A stretch of DNA of 23,028 nucleotides from a virus. How positions within the stretch are numbered: the stretch's first letter is position 1; each line of letters opens with the position of its first letter. Of the stretch, positions 12,138 through 17,960 are shown piece by piece. The notes beneath the pieces are model-generated. The model saw nothing but the letters and a program-made list of their open reading frames with translations. It made no database searches and was not told the origin of the DNA. Both the position numbers and the translations under genes were made by a program. The stretch lies in the IMG/VR virus record IMGVR_UViG_3300013126_003589, positions 1 through 23,028 of that record; one strand, written 5' to 3'.

Positions 12138-12655
12138 TATTCTGGCCTCTCTGGTGAGTATGATTGTTTTCCATCAGATCTTAAAGATTTTGAATACGTA
12201 TAACTATTGTTATTCATAGCTTCTTGTTCGCTGGTGGCTCTAGTATTTATACTATTTTCTTTTTCGCTAATCCGATTATAATTTACATTCTGTGCTTCTA
12301 TTTCTTGTTGATTATTTTTTCTCCAATCTAGATTTGATATATATCTATCTGGAAACTGTCTTGGATATACGCTATTCGTTGATGTTGTCCTGTAGACTCC
12401 CCATTGTTGAGAGCTAGTATAGGTATTTTGTTTGCGGACTATATAAGTAGGAAAAATTCTATGAAAAATGGTATTAGTGTTTAAACTATCATATAGCCAA
12501 TATTCGTTCTCATTCATTTTTCTTATAGTCATTGAAGGAAATTGTCGTGGATATACGCTATTAGTTCCAAATGTTCTTGTAATTGTAGCCTCTTCTCTTT
12601 GAGCGAAAGAATAGGATGTTGAAAAGAAAATAGTAAGTATTAAGACTTTAATCAT
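12137..12655 (-). CDS. Exported protein with three internal TNSVYPRQFP-type repeats
   Basis: From the ATG at 12655 the product is 172 residues and begins with a clear Sec signal peptide (MIKVLILTIFFSTSYSFAQ; cleavage likely after SFA). AAAGGAG is a strong ribosome site just upstream, which decides this start over a TTG at 12679. The mature part holds three imperfect repeats: GTNSVYPRQFPSMTI, NTNTIFHRIFPTYIV and STNSVYPRQFPDRYI, spaced about 30-35 residues. The rest is rich in Asn, Ser, Gln and Tyr and looks disordered, including the C-terminus (YSKSLRSDGKQSYSPERP). No family recognised. A phage protein exported by Sec could act in the periplasm or cell surface, for example in entry exclusion or lysis; this is inference. 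It overlaps the dUTPase-like gene by 8 bp. Confidence 0.72.
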   Translation of the reverse strand: MIKVLILTIFFSTSYSFAQREEATITRTFGTNSVYPRQFPSMTIRKMNENEYWLYDSLNTNTIFHRIFPTYIVRKQNTYTSSQQWGVYRTTSTNSVYPRQFPDRYISNLDWRKNNQQEIEAQNVNYNRISEKENSINTRATSEQEAMNNNSYTYSKSLRSDGKQSYSPERPE

Positions 12656-13082
12656 TCGACTCCTTTCCATCGAAATCAAATAAAACGATTGGGTTAATTA
12701 TTATATTCGCTATCTTATCTCCGATGTATATATCTATTCTAGTTCTCTCGCCTAGAAATCTTTCATTGTCTGTCATCATGTAAGGACTCTTTGGCATATT
12801 ACCATTAGTTACCATAATAAGCAATTCTTTTTTTTCTTGGGGAAGAATGATATCTTGAAAAGCGTAAAGTCCATTTCTAATATAATTTTCTTTTCTTGGA
12901 AGAATTAACCCTATATATCCCTCTGGTATTTCTATTTCTATAAATGTCCTAATTAGTTTTCTTTCTCCTGGAGATATACAACATCTTTCTCCGCTAGAAA
13001 TACTATATATAGAATTCTTAAATTCATTCGTAGGTTTTTTACCCTTGTCGTATAAAGACTTAAATTTAATTAAAGGATTCAT
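12648..13082 (-). CDS. dUTPase-fold protein with degenerate catalytic motifs
   Basis: The 144-residue protein has the length and strand order of trimeric dUTPase. CISPGERKLIRTFIEIEIPEGYIGLILPR (35-63) matches the family segment 'L-x-P-G-E-x-x-L-V-x-T-G-I-x-I-x-I-P-x-G-Y-x-G', and YIGDKIANIIINPI (119-132) matches 'x-x-G-D-R-I-A-Q-L-I-I-x-P-V'. The catalytic motifs are altered. The AGYDL Asp motif is replaced by SIYSISSGE. PRSG with its Ser reads PRKE (62-65). The motif 3 'G-x-I-D-x-D-Y-R-G-E' loop reads FQDIILPQEKKE and lacks the Asp/Tyr pair. dUTPase activity is thus doubtful. Possible alternatives are a structural, regulatory or Stl/Orf20-like moonlighting role, or a related dCTP/dUMP-binding activity. 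It overlaps the dCMP deaminase gene by 17 bp. Confidence 0.75.
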   Translation of the reverse strand: MNPLIKFKSLYDKGKKPTNEFKNSIYSISSGERCCISPGERKLIRTFIEIEIPEGYIGLILPRKENYIRNGLYAFQDIILPQEKKELLIMVTNGNMPKSPYMMTDNERFLGERTRIDIYIGDKIANIIINPIVLFDFDGKESND

Positions 13083-13485
13083 ATCGAATTAAATCTATTT
13101 TATGAAATTCAAATATTTTTTTACAATTATTATCTTTTTCATATTCTTCCATATATATTACTTTTGATATATTTGTTGAAGCTATAATATTGGCGCAACT
13201 TGAACAAGGAAGTAATGTTACAGCTAATAAATTCGCCTTATTTACATCAACATTAGATAAAGCGTTTACCTCCGCATGAATAATATAGTTTCGTCTATTA
13301 TCTCGATCATTCCAAAATGTTTCGTTTTCGGATTGACCAGCTCTTATTCCATTATAACCTACGCCTAATACCTTACCATTTTCATCTAAAATACAAGCTC
13401 CAACTTTTTTGTGTGGATCTTCTGATCTTTTAGATGCAACTATAGCAATCTGCATTGCCATATCTTCAAAAGAGATACGTTTCAT
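13066..13485 (-). CDS. Deoxycytidylate (dCMP) deaminase
   Basis: The 139-residue zinc enzyme converts dCMP to dUMP, the precursor of dTMP. Zinc-binding and catalytic residues are in place: HAEVNAL (His70, Glu72) and LLPCSSCANII (Cys94, Cys97). The N-terminal helix AMQIAIVASKRSEDPHKKVGACILD and GVGYNGIRAG (42-50) are typical of the dCMP deaminase family. The insertion typical of ComE/T4 Cd allosteric types is short. It is the first gene of the minus-strand run and faces the plus-strand genes across a 117-bp intergenic region. No thymidylate synthase is in the window. No obvious Shine-Dalgarno sequence or clear promoter hexamer pair was found upstream. Confidence 0.92.
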   Translation of the reverse strand: MKRISFEDMAMQIAIVASKRSEDPHKKVGACILDENGKVLGVGYNGIRAGQSENETFWNDRDNRRNYIIHAEVNALSNVDVNKANLLAVTLLPCSSCANIIASTNISKVIYMEEYEKDNNCKKIFEFHKIDLIRYESFN

Positions 13486-13543
13486 TTTGATTTCACTGAT
13501 AAACCAATAAACACGAAAGTCGCCATGATTAAGATTATCGTCA

Positions 13544-13563
13544 TATAAATATTATGGCATAAT
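13544..13563 (+). promoter_or_regulatory. TATAAATA late-type core and adjoining dyad in divergent intergenic region
   Basis: TATAAATA (13544-13551) is an exact match to the T4 late promoter core and points to the gene at 13603, about 51 bp downstream. A dyad ATTATG-G-CATAAT (13551-13563) follows directly. In such AT-rich DNA an 8-mer match alone is weak evidence. Confidence 0.4.
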
Positions 13564-13565
13564 TT

Positions 13566-13594
13566 TTGGAAAAAGGCAAGTATTTTTATATCAT
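13566..13594 (+). promoter_or_regulatory. Possible sigma70-type promoter of the 138-aa gene
   Basis: TTGGAA (13566-13571), a 17-bp spacer and TATCAT (13589-13594) are followed by 8 nt and the ATG at 13603. It is a weaker match than the others, but again predicts a transcript starting within a base or two of the ATG. Confidence 0.4.
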
Positions 13595-13602
13595 ATATAT
13601 GT

Positions 13603-14019
13603 ATGACTATAGTCGAGGCGGCTAATAAGCTATTAGAGCATTTTACTAAAAAAGATTCTTTTTCAATGGATACGGATTATATTGATTTAATGCAGTTATC
13701 TGAAACACCAGAGGAAAACAAGGTGACTTTTATTTTAGCTCTTGAAGATTTAGAGAAGAATGACTTTATTAAAAGTTATACTCAAGGAAAAAAGAAAATA
13801 TATATATTAAAAAAACCACTAAACTCTTTTGAACAAAATATAAATGTTGGAGGTTTTACTTGTAATATGATAGCCAAAGTCATTAATGATTTTTGTGATA
13901 AAATAAAAGACAAGAGAGATTACTGCGATTCTAGAGGTATTACAGAAAAAGATATAAGAAATCTAATGTTTATTGCTACTATGCAAAGTGAAAACGGTAA
14001 TGAAACTAAAGTGGAATAG
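13603..14019 (+). CDS. Hypothetical phage protein, 138 aa, winged-helix-like N-terminus
   Basis: The first 70 residues (MTIVEAANKLLEHF... LALEDLEKNDFIKSY... KKKIYILKK) show helices followed by a two-strand wing, as in winged-helix DNA-binding domains. The last half is helical (FTCNMIAKVINDFCDKIKD, then ITEKDIRNLMFIAT). The start MTIVEAANKLLEHFTKK resembles short uncharacterised proteins of T4-like phages. It is first in the plus-strand block, next to the dNMP kinase gene, which has its own promoter starting one base after this gene's stop codon. Regulator function is a guess from fold only. Confidence 0.6.
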   Translation: MTIVEAANKLLEHFTKKDSFSMDTDYIDLMQLSETPEENKVTFILALEDLEKNDFIKSYTQGKKKIYILKKPLNSFEQNINVGGFTCNMIAKVINDFCDKIKDKRDYCDSRGITEKDIRNLMFIATMQSENGNETKVE

Positions 14020-14020
14020 C

Positions 14021-14049
14021 TTGACTAACAAATAAATATAAGATAAAAT
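14021..14049 (+). promoter_or_regulatory. Sigma70-type promoter of the dNMP kinase gene, leaderless spacing
   Basis: TTGACT (14021-14026), a 17-bp spacer and TAAAAT (14044-14049) are followed by 6 nt and the ATG at 14056. There is no Shine-Dalgarno. The P-loop near the protein's N-terminus leaves little freedom in the start choice. Confidence 0.7.
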
Positions 14050-14055
14050 CTGTTA

Positions 14056-14649
14056 ATGCTTAATAAAATCATTGGCGTATCTGGTTGTGCAAGATCAGGA
14101 AAAGATACTTTTTTTAGTATATTAAAAAAATATATACCAGAAATAGAGCAAGTAGCCTTAGCTCAAGAACTCAAAAAAGATTTAGATGAGTTCGTAAAAT
14201 CAAAGATTGGAATATCTGTATTTACAGATGAAACAAAAGATAAAAGTTTAATTCGTGGTTTAATGGTAGAATATGGAAAAATCAAAAGACAACAAACAGA
14301 AGGCACATACTGGACTTGTTTAGCTCAAAAGAAAATTAACGATATATTAAGAAGTGATAAAATTCCAGTTGTTACAGATGTAAGATATGATATCTATCCA
14401 AAAGATGAGTTCTTTTGGTTAAAAGAGCAAAATGCTGGAGTATTAGTTCATATAACACGAATGTTCGGAGACGATGAGATTCCTCCAGCAAATGAAGAAG
14501 AGTCTATCAATAATGAAAAATTAAAAACTAAAGCGGATTATTCTATAAAATGGAATACTGTTGATCCTACTCAAAACGCCATCCAAGATCATTCGCTTAA
14601 TGAAATAGTTAAAGGATTTGTAAAATTTTATGATAAATTTAGAAAATAA
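14056..14649 (+). CDS. Deoxynucleoside monophosphate kinase (T4 gp1-like)
   Basis: A 197-residue P-loop kinase. IIGVSGCARSGKDTFFSIL (5-23) holds the Walker A GCARSGKDT, a form usual for phage dNMP kinases of the T4 gene 1 type and for dephospho-CoA kinase relatives. Later elements are KIPVVTDVRYDIYPKDEFFWL (a strand carrying the Asp-Val-Arg motif found in gp1-like kinases), LVHITR, and a KADYSIKWNT near the end. The enzyme would phosphorylate dNMPs freed from host DNA or made de novo, so that they can be used for phage replication. It follows the 138-residue gene and overlaps the sigma-like gene by 20 bp. The substrate range (T4 gp1 handles dTMP, dGMP and hydroxymethyl-dCMP) cannot be read from sequence. 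Confidence 0.82.
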   Translation: MLNKIIGVSGCARSGKDTFFSILKKYIPEIEQVALAQELKKDLDEFVKSKIGISVFTDETKDKSLIRGLMVEYGKIKRQQTEGTYWTCLAQKKINDILRSDKIPVVTDVRYDIYPKDEFFWLKEQNAGVLVHITRMFGDDEIPPANEEESINNEKLKTKADYSIKWNTVDPTQNAIQDHSLNEIVKGFVKFYDKFRK

Positions 14650-15229
14650 AACCGATCTACAACTTATTCGTAGAGTTCAAAACAAAAACTGCGAAGATAG
14701 TTTAAAAATATTAATCGCAAGACACAGTCCTTTATGTTATAAAATCTATAAAAAATATGTTCCATCTTTTAATGTAAAAAATATAGATTTGAATGAAATT
14801 TATCAACAAAAAGATTATGTTATATATAAAACTATTATGTCTTTTAAATCTAATAAAAAAGTTAAATTTTCAACATGGTTAGGGAATCAAATCAGATATC
14901 AATGTTTGAACGCTATAAATAAAAAAGAAGACATAATCTACTTAGAACAAAGCGAACTTCAGTATCTTATAGACAAAAATGTAGAAGATAAGACAAGTAA
15001 TTTAGTTGAACTAAAAGAGTATATAATAACTTTATTAGACCAATTGAGAGACGATAGAATATCTAAGATATTTAATATGAGATATTTTCAAAATACATCT
15101 AGTCAAACTTGGACAAAAATTGGTAAAAAAATGAAAATGAGCACTCAAAATGCGATTAATCTTCATAATAAAGGCGTGCAAATTTTAAAAAATAAATTGA
15201 CAAGTAAGGATTTGTTTGATAAAATATAA
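14630..15229 (+). CDS. Sigma-70-like RNA polymerase sigma factor
   Basis: This 199-residue protein has the layout of a small two-domain sigma factor. DLQLIRRVQNKNCEDSLKILIARHSPLCYKIYKKYV (about 9-44) corresponds to regions 1.2-2.1. KTIMSFKSNKKVKFSTWLGNQIRYQCLNAI (about 67-96) matches region 2.2-2.4, where F-x-x-x-x-x-x-K-F-S-T-W/Y is a hallmark. The C-terminal part (ISKIFNMRYFQNTSSQTWTKIGKKMKMSTQNAINLHNKGVQILKN) is a region 4-like helix-turn-helix. It should direct host polymerase to phage promoters, perhaps of middle or late genes. A second sigma-like gene lies at 19134-19811. A TTGACA/TAAAAT promoter for the next gene lies inside its 3' end. Confidence 0.75.
   Translation: MINLENKTDLQLIRRVQNKNCEDSLKILIARHSPLCYKIYKKYVPSFNVKNIDLNEIYQQKDYVIYKTIMSFKSNKKVKFSTWLGNQIRYQCLNAINKKEDIIYLEQSELQYLIDKNVEDKTSNLVELKEYIITLLDQLRDDRISKIFNMRYFQNTSSQTWTKIGKKMKMSTQNAINLHNKGVQILKNKLTSKDLFDKI
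15197..15225 (+). promoter_or_regulatory. Strong sigma70-type promoter plus Shine-Dalgarno for the 106-aa gene
   Basis: TTGACA (15197-15202), a 17-bp spacer and TAAAAT (15220-15225) lie within the sigma-like gene. The expected transcript start is about 15232. A Shine-Dalgarno AAGGAGA (15234-15240) follows, 11 nt before the ATG at 15252. This unit is leadered, unlike the others with 6-nt spacing. Confidence 0.7.
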
Positions 15230-15251
15230 AGATAAGGAGAACAAAATTAAA

Positions 15252-15572
15252 ATGAGTGAAAATAACAAAACTGATTGGTCAAAGCTAGAGCTAGGTGCTC
15301 TTTGGAAGAGAAAGAGCGCAACTCAAACATATCTAAGCGGATATATTAAGGTTGATGAACTTGGCACTCAAAAGGAAGTCAAAGTAGTCGTCTTCTCAAA
15401 TAAGAGCAAGAAGGATAACGAGAAGGCTCCAGATTTTAGAGTATATCTATCTGAACCAAGAAATAGCAATTCTGACGCTGCTGCAAAAACTCAAGTAAAG
15501 AGTCAAGCAAAGCCAGTTCAGAAGAAGGCTACTGTATCAGTATCTGAGTCTGAAGACGAAGATATTCTGTGA
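15252..15572 (+). CDS. Small beta-rich phage protein, possible nucleic-acid-binding protein
   Basis: The 106-residue product (from MSENNKTDWSKLELGALWKRKS) has a beta-rich N-terminal two thirds: GALWKRKSATQTYLSGYIKVDELG, then EVKVVVFSNKSKK, then PDFRVYLSEPR. The pattern 'LWKRKS...YLSG.I....VVVF.NK.K....PD.RVYLS' is a recurrent small phage/bacterial domain whose role is not known. The C-terminal tail is Ala/Lys/Gln-rich and ends acidic (SESEDEDIL), as in single-stranded DNA-binding proteins, so an SSB-like role is possible. Own promoter and ribosome site, and codons slightly richer in G and C than those of neighbours, suggest high expression. An upstream ATG at 15216 would add 12 residues but lies before the predicted transcript start. 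The acidic end overlaps the next gene's GTG. Confidence 0.7.
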   Translation: MSENNKTDWSKLELGALWKRKSATQTYLSGYIKVDELGTQKEVKVVVFSNKSKKDNEKAPDFRVYLSEPRNSNSDAAAKTQVKSQAKPVQKKATVSVSESEDEDIL

Positions 15573-16657
15573 GTAAAAATCTAGCATTACATTTACCTGT
15601 CAATGCTGTAAGTTTCGGGCAGGTTTCAGTTGGTATTCTTAGAGAATTCTACAGAAGAAAGCTGGAACCTTGCCTGTTTCTTATTGGAGATCAAGCAGAT
15701 TTGAGCGTCTACAACTCCGATTCTGATTTTACAAAATGGATACAAAATGGTATAAATAAAGCTCTTAAAGATCATAAAAGATCTGATCCTATTTTTAAAT
15801 TATGGCACTTGAATGGCTCTTTAGAGAGCTATAGTGATAGACAAATATTATTGACATTCTATGAATTAGACTCTCCAACTCCACAAGAGATAAATATTAT
15901 TAAGAATAATAGTAAAGTGTTAGTCTCTTCTGAATATACCAAAGAAGTTTTTATAAATGCAGGATTAAATAACGTAGAATATCTCCCTTTGGCATTTGAT
16001 AAAGATAGTTTCCATGTAAAAAATAATGCTAATATTCTAAATGATAGAATTACTTTTAATGTTGTGGGTAAGCTAGAACGCAGGAAGCATCATGCTAAAA
16101 TTATTAAATCTTGGGCAGAAAAGTATGGAAATAATAAAAATTATTACTTAAATTGTTCTATATTTAATCATTTTATTAAAATGGAAGATCAGCAAAAATT
16201 ACTAGCTGCACTTTTAGATAATAAAAAATATTTTAATATAAATTTTTTAGGGTTTATGCCTAACAATAGTATCTATAATGATTATTTAAATAGTGGAGAT
16301 ATTATAATTGGTATGAGTGGTGGAGAGGGATGGGGCTTACCAGAATTTAATAGTCTATGCCTTGGCAAACATGGAGTCATTCTAAATGCTCACGCCTATA
16401 AAGGTTGGGCAAATGAAAAAAATTCTATACTTGTTAACCCCAATAGCAAAGCAGAGGCTTATGATGGAATGTTCTTTAAAAAAGGTTCTCCATTCAATCA
16501 AGGGAATATTTTTGATTTTGATTATAATGAATTTCTAAAAGCTTGCGATATAGCTATTGAAAAAGTTAAAATAAGTAGAGTTAATCAAGAAGGCTTAGAG
16601 CTTCAGAAAAAATTTACATTTCAAAAAATGGTAGATACAATATTAAGTTATGCCTGA
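15569..16657 (+). CDS. Glycosyltransferase, GT4-like (GT-B fold)
   Basis: A 362-residue protein beginning with GTG (SKNLALHLPVNAVSFGQVSVGILREF) that overlaps the preceding stop. The N-terminal Rossmann half shows NLALHLPVN and a Gly-Gln turn, then VLVSSEYTKEVFINAG. The C-terminal half starts with ITFNVVGKLERRKHH, the usual 'G+L...K' junction, and near residue 250 has SGGEGWGLPEFNSL, which is the E-x7-E-like donor-binding loop of family 4 enzymes (GxGEGFGLPxLEAMA). HGVILNAHAYKGWANEKNSILVNP follows. It should transfer a sugar from a nucleotide donor; candidates for the acceptor are phage DNA, structural proteins or a host surface glycan. No nucleotide-sugar synthesis gene is in view. The 3' end overlaps the next gene by 8 bp. 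Confidence 0.85.
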   Translation: MSKNLALHLPVNAVSFGQVSVGILREFYRRKLEPCLFLIGDQADLSVYNSDSDFTKWIQNGINKALKDHKRSDPIFKLWHLNGSLESYSDRQILLTFYELDSPTPQEINIIKNNSKVLVSSEYTKEVFINAGLNNVEYLPLAFDKDSFHVKNNANILNDRITFNVVGKLERRKHHAKIIKSWAEKYGNNKNYYLNCSIFNHFIKMEDQQKLLAALLDNKKYFNINFLGFMPNNSIYNDYLNSGDIIIGMSGGEGWGLPEFNSLCLGKHGVILNAHAYKGWANEKNSILVNPNSKAEAYDGMFFKKGSPFNQGNIFDFDYNEFLKACDIAIEKVKISRVNQEGLELQKKFTFQKMVDTILSYA

Positions 16658-17000
16658 GTATCTTTATCAACATCCCAAAACTGAAGAAGTAAAAAGCATT
16701 ATTCAAAGCATTCATGATAAGCATGAATATATTGATGAAAAAGGGGTGACTTGGAATAGAATATTTACTGTTCCTCAAATGGGAGTTGATACAAAAATGG
16801 ATGCGGGAACAGACTCTAAATCTTTCTCAGAAAAGACTAAAAATAAAAGAGGAAGTTTAGGAGACCTTTTCGATCAGAGTAAAGAATTATCTGAGGCTAG
16901 GAAAAAAATGTACGGAAAAGACCCAGTCAAAAAGAAATATTGGGATGACTGGAGCAAAAAGCGTAAAGGTAAAAAACATCCAGAGATGTTTAAAGATTAA
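16650..17000 (+). CDS. FmdB-like small phage protein without the zinc cysteines
   Basis: The 116-residue product starts MPEYLYQHPKTEEVKSIIQSIHDKHEYIDEKGVTWNRIFTVP, which follows the pattern of FmdB-type zinc-ribbon proteins (MPxYEYxCxxC...E...). The Cys pairs are absent; the first is replaced by H-P-K-T, a variant common in T4-like phages. The rest is polar and helical with a strongly basic end (KKKYWDDWSKKRKGKKHPEMF). The function is unknown; a nucleic-acid or regulator role is possible because of the charge. It ends close to the convergent 87-residue gene, and a hairpin spans the junction. Confidence 0.65.
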   Translation: MPEYLYQHPKTEEVKSIIQSIHDKHEYIDEKGVTWNRIFTVPQMGVDTKMDAGTDSKSFSEKTKNKRGSLGDLFDQSKELSEARKKMYGKDPVKKKYWDDWSKKRKGKKHPEMFKD

Positions 17001-17021
17001 ATTTAAACAAAATTTAAATCT
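16994..17021. terminator. AT-rich hairpin at convergent junction, possible bidirectional terminator
   Basis: AGATTAAATTT (16994-17004) pairs with the arm at 17010-17021 with one bulged A, giving an 11-bp stem over a 5-nt loop. It overlaps the last codons and stops of the convergent genes. The stem has only one G-C or C-G pair per end, so strength is doubtful. Confidence 0.35.
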
Positions 17022-17266
17022 AATTCTATTTTATTTACAGCTTGTCCTCTGTCAAATCTTTTAATAAAATTTGTTCCTTGTTTTGGCATTTCAGCGAAAT
17101 AAGATTTACCACTTTTTAAGCTAATCTTAATGTGATCTGCTAAAACAGAAACAGTTTTTAATGTACGAATACTATCTTTAAGAGAACGAGCTATTGCACA
17201 GTTTTCTGGATTGGCTAATTCGCCTTCTTTAATATTCTTATTTGTTACTGCTATATGTTTTTTCAT
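17003..17266 (-). CDS. Small phage protein, 87 aa
   Basis: The start MKKHIAVTNKNIKEGELANPENCAIARSLKDSI follows the pattern 'V-T-x-x-x-I-x-x-G-x-x-x-x-x-x-x-C-P-I-A-x-A-L-x-D' of small uncharacterised proteins common in tailed phages and some bacteria (Pro replaced by Ala here). A beta-rich second part follows (VSVLADHIKISLKSGKSYFAEMP, then FIKRFDRGQAV), as in the family. No function is known. It overlaps the upstream gene by 4 bp and belongs with it to a two-gene minus-strand unit that interrupts the plus-strand block. Confidence 0.65.
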   Translation of the reverse strand: MKKHIAVTNKNIKEGELANPENCAIARSLKDSIRTLKTVSVLADHIKISLKSGKSYFAEMPKQGTNFIKRFDRGQAVNKIELDLNFV

Positions 17267-17904
17267 TCTTTTACCTCCTCTATTTTATACTCATAGTTAT
17301 CATTGTCTTCTGTTGCCCACTTTGGACAATTCTCTACTGTATAAATCTGTGTATTTACTTTTCTTTCAATTAAATTTTGTCCTTGTTTTGTAGCAAAATT
17401 AGGATCATATAATCTAATTCGATTATTAGGTTGAATAGCAAAATTACCATTATCCAGTTGAATTACATGACCACATTTATGTTGATCTGGATGCTCACTA
17501 AAACCGAAGTTAATTTCATTAAAATCACTATGAGCCCAATCAAGAGTAAATAAATAAGTGCCAAGATATTCTTTACCACTTCTCGATAAGAATTTCATTT
17601 TTTTATTTTGAAATAAAGAGAATTTTGTAACTGCTATATGATAACTAAAACTATCCCATAGTTCTAATTCATGTAAATCTTGTTCTTGTATTCCTTCTTT
17701 TGTGCAAAACGCGCTAATTGGTGCATGCCACCATATTCCGCCATCTTCCATTAAAAAATTAAAAAGCGGAACTTGACTTGGTAAACTAGTTACTCCAAAA
17801 ATAAGACAAGGAAAATATTTATCATGTGAGTCTTTTTGATTTCTTAAGTAATTTCCACGAACAAAACATTCAATTGGAGGGATATTAGCGTTCAAAAATG
17901 CCAT
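17263..17904 (-). CDS. Hypothetical phage protein, 213 aa (IPPIECFVRGNYL type)
   Basis: The start (NANIPPIECFVRGNYL) and the following 'PCLIFGVTSLPSQVPLFNFLMEDGGIWWHAPISAFC' match a pattern seen in uncharacterised phage and bacterial proteins of 200-250 residues (IPPIECYVRxxYLYD... FGVxSI...G...M...GA.....PISAF). Function is unknown. Later parts are beta-rich, with LFTLDWAH, HKCGHVIQLDNGNFAIQPNNRIRLYDP. The protein is soluble. No Shine-Dalgarno is present. It shares a dyad-symmetric intergenic region (17905-17960) with the PhoH gene, in which GTGTAAATA faces each gene. Confidence 0.65.
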   Translation of the reverse strand: MAFLNANIPPIECFVRGNYLRNQKDSHDKYFPCLIFGVTSLPSQVPLFNFLMEDGGIWWHAPISAFCTKEGIQEQDLHELELWDSFSYHIAVTKFSLFQNKKMKFLSRSGKEYLGTYLFTLDWAHSDFNEINFGFSEHPDQHKCGHVIQLDNGNFAIQPNNRIRLYDPNFATKQGQNLIERKVNTQIYTVENCPKWATEDNDNYEYKIEEVKE

Positions 17905-17912
17905 TGTTAATT

Positions 17913-17945
17913 TATTTACACATTATTTAATATTCAGTGTAAATA
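17913..17945. promoter_or_regulatory. Divergent GTGTAAATA inverted repeat between two genes
   Basis: TATTTACAC (17913-17921) and GTGTAAATA (17937-17945) are perfect 9-bp complements around a 15-nt AT-rich centre. Read outward, each arm is GTGTAAATA. The minus copy ends 8 nt before the ATG at 17904 and the plus copy 15 nt before the ATG at 17961. It could be two divergent phage promoters or an operator for both genes. No TTGACA-like hexamer lies at the fitting distance. Confidence 0.5.
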
Positions 17946-17960
17946 TCGCTGTAAAGTTTA

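Noticed and set aside
12656-12679. TTG start at 12679 for the exported protein
   Set aside because: It would place eight polar residues before the signal peptide; the ATG at 12655 has AAAGGAG upstream and gives a standard signal peptide.
13486-13543. Promoter for the dCMP deaminase transcript
   Set aside because: I expected one for this long transcript, but no convincing -35/-10 pair is visible on the minus strand in the divergent region.
15216-15251. Upstream ATG of the 106-aa gene
   Set aside because: It lies before the predicted transcript start of the TTGACA/TAAAAT promoter, and the Shine-Dalgarno at 15234-15240 serves the ATG at 15252.
17032-17039. Further TGTAAATA copies (also near 8475 and 13227) as promoters
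   Set aside because: These lie inside genes where the bases encode Val-Asn-type codons, are not followed by a start codon, and lack the leading G of the 9-mer.
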